A stretch of 64,000 nucleotides of DNA from Hydractinia symbiolongicarpus (GCF_029227915.1 NC_079876.1:19840001-19904000), one strand, 5' to 3'; positions 28,091 through 39,415 are shown, counted from the first letter of the stretch. Numbers and translations are program-made. The notes: generated by a model not told the origin, from the letters alone.

Positions 28091-28515
28091 ATGTTGGTGG
28101 GTGGGTACCCATGGTCTAACCGGTCACGACCCTCTAGGTGCCGGTGGGTGGGTACCCATGGTGGAGCGATGTCAGTATCATAAACCGCGTTTTACCGCCA
28201 TGGGGTCGGGTGGTTGTCTTGCGAACGAAGCCCCTCACGATCCTCCACCCCGGCGGTTGTCTTGTGAACGAACGAAGCCCCTCACGATCCTCGGAGGTCC
28301 TGATTTTTTTCCCTGGGGGGGTACCCACCCACATTTACACTCCGGGAAACGATCCATGGTGGAGCGATGTCGGTATCATAAACCGCGTTTTACCGCCATG
28401 GAGCAGCGCAACCCCGGGTGGTTGTCTTGCGAACGAAGCCCCTCACGATCCTCCACCCCGGTTTACGATTATAAAAACATCTTAAAGATTACAAAATCGT
28501 ATATCATAGCCAAGC
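28091..28515 (+). repeat. Repeated intergenic module upstream of the RING gene
   Basis: A unit of about 115 bp (catggtggagcgatgtc...accgcgttttaccgccatgg...gcgaacgaagcccctcacg) occurs at about 28155-28250 and 28355-28460. It recurs in degenerate form at about 29095-29210 ahead of the polymerase gene. It is much richer in G and C than the flanking genes. The module ends in each case with ttaaagattacaaaatcgta just before the start codon, so it looks like a duplicated promoter region. Confidence 0.6.
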
Positions 28516-29019
28516 ATGTCTTCAGGAATCGTTCTCGATTTGATACACAGTAGAGAATATATCGATGACTTTGATCTTTTCACGGTCCCTGATTTAAGAG
28601 CCAGAGCGAGGTACCTTGGCCTTCGTGGATACTCGCGGCTCAGAAGGGCTGAGCTTATCGAATTACTGTTATCAACAGTACCCGCAAGATATCCCGATAT
28701 GACTTTACCGCTCGTCATAGGGATGCTGGATCTCGAAGTGACCGAATTTTCAGGACCCGTGCCAAGACCGGTACCAGCACCGATTAGACCAGTACCAGCA
28801 CGGGTTGAGGTTGATGATGAGGACGACGCAGACGATGACATTGATGAAGATGATAGATGTATCATTTGTCTTTCTAAACGAAAGACCGCCACCATTGTTC
28901 ATGGTAGAACAGGGCATTTTTGCTGCTGTTTATCGTGCGCAAATAAATTGGAGAAGAGGGGGGATAAATGCCCTATATGTCGCGCATCAATAGATCTTGT
29001 CATTAGACAATATATTTGA
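28516..29019 (+). CDS. Maverick SAP-RING protein (probable E3 ubiquitin ligase)
   Basis: 167 aa. Residues 16-50 form a SAP-like module (VPDLRARARYLGLRGYSRL), followed by a proline/valine repeat (PVPRPVPAPIRPVPAR), an acidic patch and a C-terminal RING: CIICL, later HFCCCLSCANKLEKRGDKCP, then CPICRAS and IRQYI at the very end. The C-terminal RING ending in a hydrophobic tail resembles the MDM2/IAP and viral RING type. It would promote ubiquitin transfer; targets are unknown. The SAP and PVP segments are close copies of the leader of the polymerase gene that follows. Confidence 0.75.
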   Translation: MSSGIVLDLIHSREYIDDFDLFTVPDLRARARYLGLRGYSRLRRAELIELLLSTVPARYPDMTLPLVIGMLDLEVTEFSGPVPRPVPAPIRPVPARVEVDDEDDADDDIDEDDRCIICLSKRKTATIVHGRTGHFCCCLSCANKLEKRGDKCPICRASIDLVIRQYI

Positions 29020-29043
29020 GGGGTCGGATTGGTAGGGCATTTT

Positions 29044-29065
29044 TTGTTACTCGGACGGGTAACAA
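29044..29065. terminator. Hairpin 3' of the SAP-RING gene
   Basis: ttgttac (29044-29050) and gtaacaa (29059-29065), loop tcggacgg, 25 bp after the stop. It differs from 28069-28090 by one loop base. Confidence 0.65.
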
Positions 29066-29297
29066 ATGTGATTCACGACCCTCGAGGTGCCAATGGGTGG
29101 GTACCCATGGTGTATCGATGTATGTATCACAAAGCGTGTTTTACTACAATTTAGCATGGTGGTTGCCCCACAAACTAGGACACTCACGACCCTCCAACAC
29201 GGTTTACGATTTTTAGAAAAAATGGCTTAAAGATTACAAAATCGTATATCATAGCCAAACATCTTAAAGATTACAAAATCGTATATCACAACCAAGC

Positions 29298-32200
29298 ATG
29301 ACTTCGAGAAATACAGTTGTTGAATTAAGAGCTCTCGCTAGAGAACGCGGCCTACGTGGCTACTCAAGGCTCAGAAAGGCCGATCTGATCGAATTATTGA
29401 CACCCACTACTGTGTCAGCACCGGTTAGACCGGTACCCGTGCCGAGACCCACCAGACCAGTACCAGCGCCGAGACCCACCAGACCCGTACCCATGCAAGA
29501 CCCGCCAGACCCGTACCCATGCCAAGACCCACCAGACCCATACCCGTGCCGAGACCCACCAGACCCGTACCGGTGCCGAGACCCATGCCAAGACCCATAC
29601 CCGTGCCGAGACCGGGCACTAGACCCATACCCGTGCCGAGACCCACCAGACCAGTACCAGCGCCGAGACCGGGCACTAGCCAACAAGACATGGATTTGAA
29701 AAGCAAGTTGATCGAATGGAGAGACTGGTTAATAAATCATGTACCTGGGGCTATTAAGGAGAAAGCGAGCAAAGCTTTCAAAACCATGAAGGATAAGATC
29801 ATGGGTTTGTATAAAAAGGGCAGTGGAGAGGAAGAGGAGGAGGAGGAGGAGGAAGAGGTGGAGGAGGAGGAGGAGGAGGAGGAGGAGGAGAAAAACCCCT
29901 TTACCCCCATTGAAGAAGCTTTTGTAGGTTCATACAAACGTTTCAAAATAAACTCGGATGGTGGGAAGAATGTCAGAGTCTTTCTCGAAAAGGTCGAGCA
30001 CGTCGTAAATAGGTTGATGAGTGACGTGCTCGGGCAGAAGAAGTCGCTGAAGACTCAGGCGACCTTGTGGGTGAAGTGGGTAAGGGAGGACACCAGCTCG
30101 ACCGACGCCCCGTGCGTACATGTCGATAAAGCTTTCAATAGCTATATGGAGATACTGCACGCCCACGATGACATTTCTGATGTTTTCGATCGGATGTGTA
30201 ATAAGATAATCGAGCAGATTGAAAACCCTGCTCTACCTGCCAGCGGATTCACAATCGATAAAATCTTGCATATGCATGTGGACTTTCATGAACTGAAATT
30301 AACCAGAGGTAGTTCTTACTTGCCGCTACCCAAGAATTTCAGTGGAAAGCGATCTGTGATTAACCCTCATAACGAGGATGATGATAAATGTTTCAGATGG
30401 GCTATTATCGCTGCTCTCAATCATGATAAGATCGATAATCACCCTGAACGAATCTCAATCCTTAAGAAGCATGACAAGTATAATTGGGATGGTCTAACTT
30501 TCCCAATGGCGCTAAACAAGATAGATCTCTTCGAGAGGAGGAACCCTGATATCGCTGTGCATGTTTTGACAAAGGATGAGGGAGAAGGTATCTACATGTG
30601 TCGCAAGTCGAAGCATCTTGACCGTAAGGAGACGGTTGTTTTGTTTTTACTATGTGAGGGGGATAAGAGACATTATATCGCTGTTAAGAACTTGAGCGGT
30701 GTACTTAGCAAGGCTAACTCAAAGCATAAAAATAAGGAGTATTATTGCTTGAATTGTCTCTATGGTTTTCAAAGCGAACAGAAAAGGGATGAGCACTTTG
30801 AGTATTGCAAGAATAACGATGCTGCTAAGATTCAACTCCCTAAGGAGGGTAGCACCTTAACCTTCACTGATGGTAAGTTTCAACTCAAAGCCCCATTCAT
30901 CATGTATGCCGATTTCGAAGCTTTTACAAAAGAGTTGCCAGAAGATGAGAGAAAATGCGGATCATCCACCGAGAAAGTTGGTAAACATGTTCCCACCGGA
31001 TTCTGTTGTTATAGTAAATATGCTCATGGTGAAGTGCCGGACCCTCTGAATCTTTACTGCGGTGAGGACTGTGTTCCGCGCTTTGTAGATCATGTAGTTT
31101 CTGAGGCGAAAAGGTTATATAACATGTTTCCTCAGAAAGCAATGGATCCACTGACGGATGAAGAGCGTGACGGTTTCAATAGAGCCAGGGTGTGCCACAT
31201 TTGCATGGAAGAATTTGATGACAAGGATGACATCAAGGTTAGGGATCACTGCCATTTCACCGGTAAGTTTCGTGGGGCTGCCCATCAGAAATGTAATCTG
31301 CGTTACAAGGTTCCTAATTATATTCCGGTTGTCTTCCACAATCTGAGTGGCTACGATGCGCATTTATTCATTAAGGAGCTTGCTAGGAAGTATGGAGAAG
31401 ATGGTATGGGTGTAATCGCGGAGAATAAGGAGAAATATATCTCTTTCTCTACGGATGTTAAGGTTGGTGAATACATTGACAAAAATGGGGAGACTAAGGA
31501 CAGAAAGATACAACTGAGATTTATAGACTCATTTAGATTTATGTCAAGCGGCCTAAGCTCCCTGGCTGACAACCTATCAGATGATCAATGCAAAAACCTT
31601 CGAAAATTCTTCAATGGTGACGAATTCAACATAATGAGAAGGAAGGGTGTATACCCATATGAGTATGTTAACTCATTCGATAGGTTTAATGAAACTGAGC
31701 TCCCGTCAAAGGATGATTTCTACAGCAAGCTGAACATGAATGGTATCATCGATGCCGATTATGCGCATGCCCAGAAGGTGTGGAAGGACATGAAAGTTGA
31801 AAATATGGGCGTTTATCATGATATTTATCTCAAGACGGATGTTCTGCTTCTGAGTGATGTGTTTGAGACATTCAGAGAAACATGCTTGAGAAACTACGAT
31901 CTAGACCCGGCTCACTTTTACACTGCTCCGGGATTAGCCTGGAGGGCTTGTTTGAAAAAGACCAAGGTTAGTCTAGATTTATTGTCGGATATGGAGATGG
32001 TCATGTTCATTGAGAGTGGTATTAGGGGTGGATTGTGTCAGGCTGTCCACCGCTACGCCAAGGCCAACAATAAGTATATGGGGGACGAGTACAACACATC
32101 GGATGGGAATTGCATGGATTTATTTGAGCAGCAGGAAATGGCTAAAACCGTGCCTTTTGTAAAAAGAAAATTGATTGAATTGAGGTACTGGTTGATGAAA

Positions 32201-33598
32201 CATGTACCTAGGGTCATCAAGGTGAAAACTAGTAAAGCTTACAGAGCCGTGAAGGATAAGATCATTGGTTTGTATGAAAAGGTATGTTGGGGACCGTCTG
32301 TACCGAAAGAGGAAAAACAATATACCACCAAAGCCAACACATCTGAGAGTAAGGAGATGAATAGCTATCTCCAGTACCTAGATGCAAATAATTTGTACGG
32401 CTGGGCCATGATTCAGAAGATGCCGACCGGAGGGTTTGAGTGGGTTGATGATGTGGTTTCTGATTTTACACCCGAACTGATTTCACAATTAGCTGTGGAA
32501 AACGGTGAAAAGGGGTACATCCTTGAGGTTGATGTTAGCTATCCACGGGAGCTTCATGATTCTCATAACGACCTTCCTTTCATGCCCGAGAGGAAGATCA
32601 TTAATGGCGTCGAGAAGCTGACACCGTGTCTTTCAGACAAGAAGAAATATATCACTCATATCCGTGCGCTTGATCAAGCGTTGAAGCATGGTCTTGTTCT
32701 TGAGAAGGTTCATAGGGTCTTGAGATTTGATCAAAGTGCGTGGTTGAAGTCGTACATAGATTTTAACACTGATTTGCGTACCAAATCAACGAATGACTTC
32801 GAGAAAGATTTTTTCAAGCTGATGAATAATTCGGTCTTTGGGAAGACAATGGAGAATCAGCGAAGGCAGAAGGATATACGCTTGGCTACCAAGAAAGAAC
32901 AATATGAGAAGCTGGTGATGAAGCCAAACTTCAAGGGTAGCACGTGGTTCTCGGAAACACTGATGGGCATAGAGATGTCCAAGATCAAGATCAAAATGAA
33001 TAAGCCAATCTACCTGGGACTGGCAATTCTCGACTTGTCCAAGATAGTTATGTATGAGTTCCACTATGATTACATGAGACCAAAATATGGTGTGGATGTA
33101 AAGCTTTGCTACATGGATACAGATTCATTCGTTTATCATATCAAAACCGACGACTTTTACAAAGATATCGCCGACGATGTGGCTTTGAGATTTGACACTT
33201 CGGGGTACGATAAGAAAGATGGTAGACCTCTACCATTAGGTTTGAATAAAAAGATCATTGGTCTGATGAAGGATGAGTTGGGTGGTAAGGTAATGACCGA
33301 ATTTATCGCTCTTAGGGCTAAGAATTATGCTTACAGACAGCTATGTGGTAGGGAGGATAAGAGGTGCAAGGGGGTCAAGAAATGTGTGGTGAGGAAGACA
33401 ATAGGTTTCGATGACTATAGGAGATGCCTGTTGGAGGGTGAAAATGTTTACAGAGAACAGATGACCTTTCGATCGATTAAGCATGATGTTCATACCATAA
33501 AAACAAATAAACTCGCTCTCAATGCTGATGATGATAAGCGCATAATTATGGAAGATGGTATTACCACACTAGCCAGAGGCCATTATAGACACACATAA
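29298..33598 (+). CDS. PolB: Maverick protein-primed DNA polymerase B with SAP leader; one frameshift
   Basis: The gene starts at 29298 with a SAP module (VVELRALARERGLRGYSRL) and PVP/RPxRP repeats. A missing base at about 29496 shifts the frame, and the main open frame is 29519-33598 (1,359 codons). In main-frame numbering: proline repeat 1-50, a basic helical module about 60-99, an acidic Glu run 100-130, the ExoI motif YADFEAF near 462, an endonuclease VII-like CHICMEEF...DHCHFTGKFRG near 560, ExoII HNLSGYDAHL near 607, ExoIII IYLKTDVLLLSD near 767, a second copy of the helical module near 879-921, palm motif A YLDANNLYGW near 953, motif B FFKLMNNSVFGKTME near 1099 and motif C YMDTDS near 1199. 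All catalytic blocks are present. The last codons lie inside the right TIR. Confidence 0.93.
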
Positions 33599-33832
33599 CA
33601 CTATAAATTATAAGGCACGACAGATGAGGGTGGGTAGGGACCCATGGGGAGGGGAGGGAGGGAGGGGACACGGCGGGGGTTGGGGGGTTGGGGCGGATCC
33701 GGACATTCGTAGGTGCTAACGGATTTTATAGACTCTTCTATCGTTGATTTGACGTGGATGATCCATAATTTGACGTGGAATGGTAAACTGCTAAGGGGGT
33801 CTGTCCTAACATCCGCCTTTTCCTATCTCTCC
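33585..33832 (-). repeat. Maverick right terminal inverted repeat
   Basis: Inverted copy of 17428-17682. It includes the last codons of the polymerase gene at its inner edge and the G-rich run at 33639-33695. Outer end cctatctctcc. Confidence 0.93.
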
Positions 33833-34074
33833 TGGTGGCAAATTTGTTGTTGTTCTCGAATGAACAAAAATTTCGTGGAAACTAAATTTTGGGATTCGCA
33901 ATGCTGTTCTGCCCAAATTGCGAAACGGCCTGTTTACAACTGGGACAGCTGGTTGCACTGGTTATGTTGTGGTGACCGGATTATGAACGCTGATATAATG
34001 TTAATATATATAAGCCGGCCTTCCGCGATTATGTGGGTTCTATAATAAGTGAGAAACAATATACAAATATTGTA

Positions 34075-34345
34075 TATAAGCCGGTCTGCCCCGATTACGT
34101 TCGTTCTATAAGTCTCCAATAATATTTGACTGTCATACAAAGTCTGCCTGCCCCGATTATGTTCGTTCTATAATAAGTGAGAAATAATAATAGACTGTCG
34201 TATATAAACTAGCCTACCCTGATTATTTTCAAGTGCCAAATAATATTTTTTGAGTAATAAGCCGGCCTGTCCTGATTATGTTGCCCTGATTATGTATTTT
34301 CTGCCCTGTTCTTAACCGGGGCAAGCTGCTGTACTTAATCAGGGC
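34075..34345 (-). repeat. Right inverted end of the repeat hosting the Maverick
   Basis: Matches 17226-17412 inverted (ctgccccgattatgttcgtt; gccctgattatgtattttct; ccctgttcttaaccggggca). Between about 33990 and 34240 the block gccccgattatgttcgttct with ataataagtgagaaa recurs three times at intervals of roughly 80 bp. More fragments (cctgcttataaacaggcaat) follow to about 34680. Confidence 0.6.
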
Positions 34346-34678
34346 AGCGTTTATTATCCGGGCAGAACAATGCCCAGTTTTCAATGGTGTTTTATCTTGC
34401 AGAGAAAAATTAAGTCTAGACTTTCTTTCTTTCGCCATGCCTAGTTTTCAAAGGTGTTCTTTTGCAGACAAATCCATTATTCTGTGACAATACTTCGTCA
34501 ATGTTTTATGCACAAAAGTTTGAAGAAAATGCCAATCACAGCCTGCCTGGTCAGCCAGTCAGCTTTCATAATCTGGTCACCACAGCAAAATCCAGGGCAA
34601 AAAGCATAAACGGGACATGCATGCATAATCTGGCCGTCCTGCTTATAAACAGGCAATTTTTGCAATCTGGACAGAACA

Positions 34679-36438
34679 GTCCCTAGTTACCCACGGTGAA
34701 AAATCATTGATGTCACCTCCTCGTTTCCAAGTTATTTAGCCTTAAAGTTTTAAGCGCACTGTAATGGCTTCGCTTCATTAATTTAAAGTAAGATATTGAC
34801 GTTAAAGTAGTGATATTGATGTTGCACTATAACATCAGAAAAATCAGCATTTGAGACATGCATTTTTCGGCAACATCAAAGGATAACGAACACATCCACT
34901 TTGCCTGTTACAGACAGGCAGACACACACACACACACACAGAGTCTCTGCATTATTATATAGATGTTACGTATTTGGCCCAAAAACCCTTTTATTATGAC
35001 TCACATGTTTAATTTTCTGACATTACAGCATGATGTAATAACATTAATGTAACATCAATATCCTAATTTAAAGCTTACCTCCCGAGAAAAATTAAGTGGA
35101 CCTAAATTGGCTCATATTCATACGTGATTTACGAATATAAAGTTTATTTTTCTTAATTGGCACTTATAAGTTAATAATGCCTATTCAAAGATTCAAAAAT
35201 TCACCTCCGACACGAGGTAAAACATCTGCAATGTTGTTTTATAAATTTCTTCACCTTGAGTTCTCTGACGTCACCTGTTAGAAGATCGTAAATCATCTTC
35301 CGCATTGAAATTTTTACTCAAACTTTAATAGTGAAATTCATTGGTAATGAATATGTTTACCCCCGTAAAAATATCAGGAAACTTTGAAAATGAATACTAA
35401 CTTCGGTTGAGAAACCATCATTCAATTGCAATACCGAGAAGCTGTGACGCAAAAAAGAGCGACATGGAAAGTGTTGTAGAATTTCAATTTGAGCAGGCGA
35501 AATACTAGACCAAGCACTGACTCGGATTTCAGTTGGGAGAGCTGTGATGAGGATACTATTTAAGAAGAAGTCGCTTTACGTGTTGCTGTTGCTATAAGGA
35601 CGTGGTGCAAGTGTGGAAAGTGTAAGATATATAATGACGAGCGAAGCGGAGTGTCGTTGCTATTGCGAGTTAGAATCCGCGAATATTTTTAATTTGATCA
35701 GTGACTTTTGATATGTAAACGTATTCGAACTAGATAATAGCGCATGAGTTCGATGAATGATGATAAAAATGAAAAAATCTTCTAACCTTCTTCTTTTTGT
35801 TTTTTTCTTTCAAACTCAGTTCTAAAGTCAAAGAACTCGGAAGTAAAATGAGCTTCGCAGATCTTAAAATTCTTTGGAAGCGTATCCTCTCTCTTGATCA
35901 GTTTTATCCATATAGTTCGTTGTTTTGGATCTTTGGGAAAGTTGAAAAAAATACACCTTGTTTCTTTTGGTGGTTAAGACAACTAGGTAAGTGGGCAAGA
36001 AGCCATATTACTATTTAAAAAAAGGGTTCATTCTTATTCATCAACGTGTGGAACTTTTTTTTACAAATCACATCACATCACATCCGCAAAGTTTCGCCTC
36101 TCATCCCGGGGGTCCGAATGTGAGCTTGTAACTAGTGACGTCAGGCGCATAATTATACTCTTAAATGCTCACTTGCAAAATGGCGAACAAGTAAGGTGAA
36201 GGCTTAAAAACATGAGGTAAACATTGTCTGGTTTCTTGAATACTGTAGTGATTTTAATAAAATAAACGTTAAATTGTTTTTTCTGAAGATGTTATGAATC
36301 GATTTAGGTCAACTTGATTTTTCTCGGGAGGTAAGCTTTAAATTAATAAAGCCATTACAATGCACTGAAAACTTTTGAGGCCAAATAACTTGGAAAAGAG
36401 GTGGTGACGTCAGTTTTAACGCACAGGTAACTAGGGAC
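34679..36438. mobile_element. Non-coding TIR element, about 1.76 kb
   Basis: gtccctagttac (34679-34690) and gtaactagggac (36427-36438) are exact inverted ends. The inverted match continues, imperfectly, for about 120 bp inward (shared blocks include ccaagttatttagcc and tcacctcctcgtttccaag). No coding frame with recognisable features lies inside; a small frame at 35797-36018 is not supported. It is probably a non-autonomous DNA element. A target duplication is unclear (possibly three bases, cag). Confidence 0.6.
34922..34940. repeat. AC microsatellite
   Basis: About nine uninterrupted ac units. Confidence 0.95.
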
Positions 36439-36620
36439 AGGGAGACCAAATTGGGTAAGTTTCCCAAACCTGGGTCCCCAAATCTGTTTCGGATTGGATA
36501 TAGGTTGATAGTGTCATCAAAAAACCTTTAAAACCTAATATTGCAACTGTTTGTCAAAGATACACGATCCTATACATTTTCTTGATAAGTGTTTCAACAT
36601 CAATACGATGATGGTAACAG
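36439..36620 (+). repeat. Dispersed repeat, copy 1
   Basis: agggagaccaaattgggtaa followed by gtttcccaaa, ggttgatagtgtcatcaaaa, tttgtcaaagatacacgatc and cattttcttgataagtgttt. Related blocks in the same order occur at about 58370-58620. It starts right at the TIR element's end, and the 58.3-kb copy also begins after a similar taactagggac-like sequence, so the two may be one family. Confidence 0.55.
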
Positions 36621-39054
36621 GTATAAACATTTTCTTGTTTCAGTGTGTCTTTGCTGATTTCAGCAAAATTTTTAAACAGTTATTATGAAATACATGACAT
36701 TTCATGACAAATGGCTATTATTCCAAACCCTTCATGCATTGTAAAGAGGATTTTTAAGAAAGGTGCTCAATATTAAGCACTTCATACTACTTTTGACACA
36801 TTTCACAAATTCAAAACAAAGTTCATGTACTTGGTATTGCTTTAATTGATGACAAGAATGCAGCTTGAGACAAATAATTGGCAAACAATATAATTGAAAA
36901 GGAAAAAACAGCAGTATATTGCTCTACAAATTTTCATATTTGTCGTGAGTCTTTAATGCAAAGAGATTTCACTGTGGGATATATATGTAAGTCTTTTTTC
37001 CAACCCATTAATTTGTCAGGCAATTTTTAGTAGAAATTTGCAAAGAAAGAACAAGATGAATCTTCCTGTGTTTCTTTGCAAAGTAGAAATTTGCAGAGAA
37101 ACAGAGGAAGCATGGCAGTAAAAAGCTTCTGATCATGTTTAAAACGCAAAAGTGCCTAATATTAAGCACTTTCCTTTTTTAAAAGATTTTAAAATTCTGA
37201 TTTAGTGTTGTATATTATATGTTAAGTAAAATATTACATGTAAAGAGTTCTATAAGTTTTATCTAAAATTGACTTTCATATAAACTTTTATATACCAAAT
37301 TATATTTGCTTGTGATGAAAGATTTTCTCTTCCATGGAAACTTTCCATTTCCAATGCGCCCCTATAAATAATGGATTGGTCTTTATTAATGCTTAGGAAT
37401 TTATTGTTCTCCGTGTGCAGATAAACATGAATTTCTTAGTCATGTGAAAAGTATATATATATATATATGTACTAATTTTTATATTATAATATTACTGTGT
37501 ATACTTATTCATTTAAAAAGAAAAATGATTTGAATTTCTGTGTATCCCAAGTTGTTGAGGAATACGAAATATCCCTATTATTTAAGCAAAATTATTATTT
37601 AAGCAAAATTAATGTTTTTACTTTTTCTATTTTTTATATGTGATTTAAATACCGGTTGCTGATAGGTGGAACTTAATTTATTGTGTCGTCTGGATGAGAA
37701 AGGAGTTTCACTGACCTGGCTGATCAGCAATAAATTTTATTTGTAGTTTCTTGCAAATAAAATTGTGTGAAGTATACAGGTTTGCCATGAAAAGATGATA
37801 AATACAAGTTTTTAGGATAGGATCAAAAACATATTTTATGTACCAACATAATATTTAAAATCTAGCATTAGTGGGTTCCAAGCCACTGGTTTATACTAGC
37901 AAATAGACCAATTATCTTCCTCAAAATATGTGAATATTTAAATTAGTTTTCATTGTAAAATTTATTTTGAATGGTATAAAAAGTGGTATTACTTTACTAA
38001 ATATTATACTTTTTTTATCCATAATTAAAAACATATATAACAACTGAATGGCATATATAGTTCACATTTGATTAGAAATTTTATCTTTTATTTTAGTTCT
38101 AAACAGTGACAGAAATATATTGAAATTTGGCAATGGTTAGTCTGAAATTATACTTTAGTACATTTAGTACATTTTAAAAGTTTGTTGCTGACCTGAAAAG
38201 GCATGAATTTCCTGGATTATTTTCACATTTCGTGGATTTTTCACAAAATCCACAAAATGTTAGAATTTTCATTCTAAGTTGTAAATGTGTAATCAGTTGC
38301 TTTGTCTTTTAATCTAAACGTCGACTCAATTATACTTTCTACTGAATAAGACGAACCTGGTCAGTTTTCAGGTGACTCAGTGGATATTTTTTTATAAAAG
38401 ATTTGATAATATATGGGCTATTAGAGTTGTTTCTTGATTGGATGCACCATTGGATGCATACATCTCCTGTTTAATTGCTGCTTTGCTTCTTTATTGGAAA
38501 TATTTTACTTTCTTGTCATCAGTAGTTTGCAAGGGGATTAGCATATTAGGACTGTGACTAAAACAAAAAGAAACTTGGAGATCTAAACCTGCCAAATCCC
38601 TGTGGCATTCTTTCTGCAAACATCAATTAATTTGACTGGTTTGAAATAGTCCTGTCTATCTTTTCATAGGTTGTGACAACTAGTCTATTGTTTGATGTGT
38701 TCTCTCCACAGCTGTTTTGCTTCGAATTGCTACTTCAGAGAACTCTGTTTGACAAAACTCTATTTTATATTTGTTTTGTTTTTTGAAGTTTTGTTGAATT
38801 TTGAAATTTTATTCACCACCATCGAATAGTTTTTTAAAAAAGGCTTTAATATAATAACCAATTGTTTATTATGTTAAAGTGTGTTTTTCTCTTTTTTTAT
38901 TATTTTAAATTTTTTTTTGTATAATTGCAAAGCTATTTAAATTACATAGCCTAACACTACTCTTCATCTCCACTACTCTCCAATTTACATCTTGGCATGA
39001 AAGGAGGCATGAAAGGGTTTTTTAATTATTTTTTAATGATTTTTAATTCGTTTT
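36621..39054. other. No gene recognised
   Basis: AT-rich sequence with short microsatellites (for example ta repeats near 37453). Nothing with coding character was found on either strand. Confidence 0.4.
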
Positions 39055-39300
39055 TATTACACAGCTTGCCGACAGTTAGGCTTATAGTAGAGCGTTTTTT
39101 CTAATGCGGATGTTCGTGGTTTAAACCCTGACTAAAATTTGCCAAGTTATGAAAGTGTGAATGTATCCTTTCTGCTTAACGTTCAGCATGAGAATAGGAT
39201 TGATATTTTAGGTAGCTCAAATGGGAGGTTTAAGTGCACTAGGACCTCTCTGGGCAACCTTAAACAGTTCAAATAGGGACTAAAGAAGCTATTCTGAGTA
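39055..39300 (+). repeat. Degenerate tRNA-derived SINE-like repeat
   Basis: ttaggcttatagtagagcg resembles an A-box region and gttcgtggtttaaaccctg a degenerate B box, about 40 bp apart, followed by a non-tRNA body (ctcaaatgggaggtttaagt, gggcaaccttaaacagttca). This is how tRNA-derived SINEs look. No second copy in the window to compare. Confidence 0.4.
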
Positions 39301-39415
39301 TACAAACGTGAAAGTGGCAATTACATAAAACTATAGTTATTTACATTGTAAATGGACCTATATCAAACCCTTTTTATGTGGAATACGTATTTCGACAGGA
39401 ATTTATTTATTATAG

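Larger units (their letters stand above)
17428..33832. mobile_element. Maverick/Polinton, full-length (16.4 kb)
   Basis: Terminal inverted repeats run from ggagagataggaaaaggcgg inward for about 250 bp at each end (17428-17682 and 33585-33832). Between them lie the hallmark Polinton genes: protein-primed DNA polymerase B, retroviral-type integrase, packaging ATPase, double-jelly-roll major capsid protein and a set of small conserved proteins. Mavericks are virus-like, self-synthesising DNA transposons of eukaryotes. Codon use and base composition are less AT-rich than the host flanks. The expected 5-6 bp target duplication is not seen (tagccct left, tggtggc right). Only one frame lesion is visible, in the polymerase leader, so the copy looks young. 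No adenain-type protease was recognised. Confidence 0.95.

Noticed and set aside
29298-29699. Separate 133-aa protein rich in DPPDPYPC repeats
   Set aside because: Past about 29496 it reads the proline repeat in the wrong frame; it is the frameshifted leader of the polymerase.
36180-36192. atggcgaacaagtaagg as first exon of the gene at 39416
   Set aside because: The splice phase would put the conserved exon out of frame, and an intermediate exon was not found.
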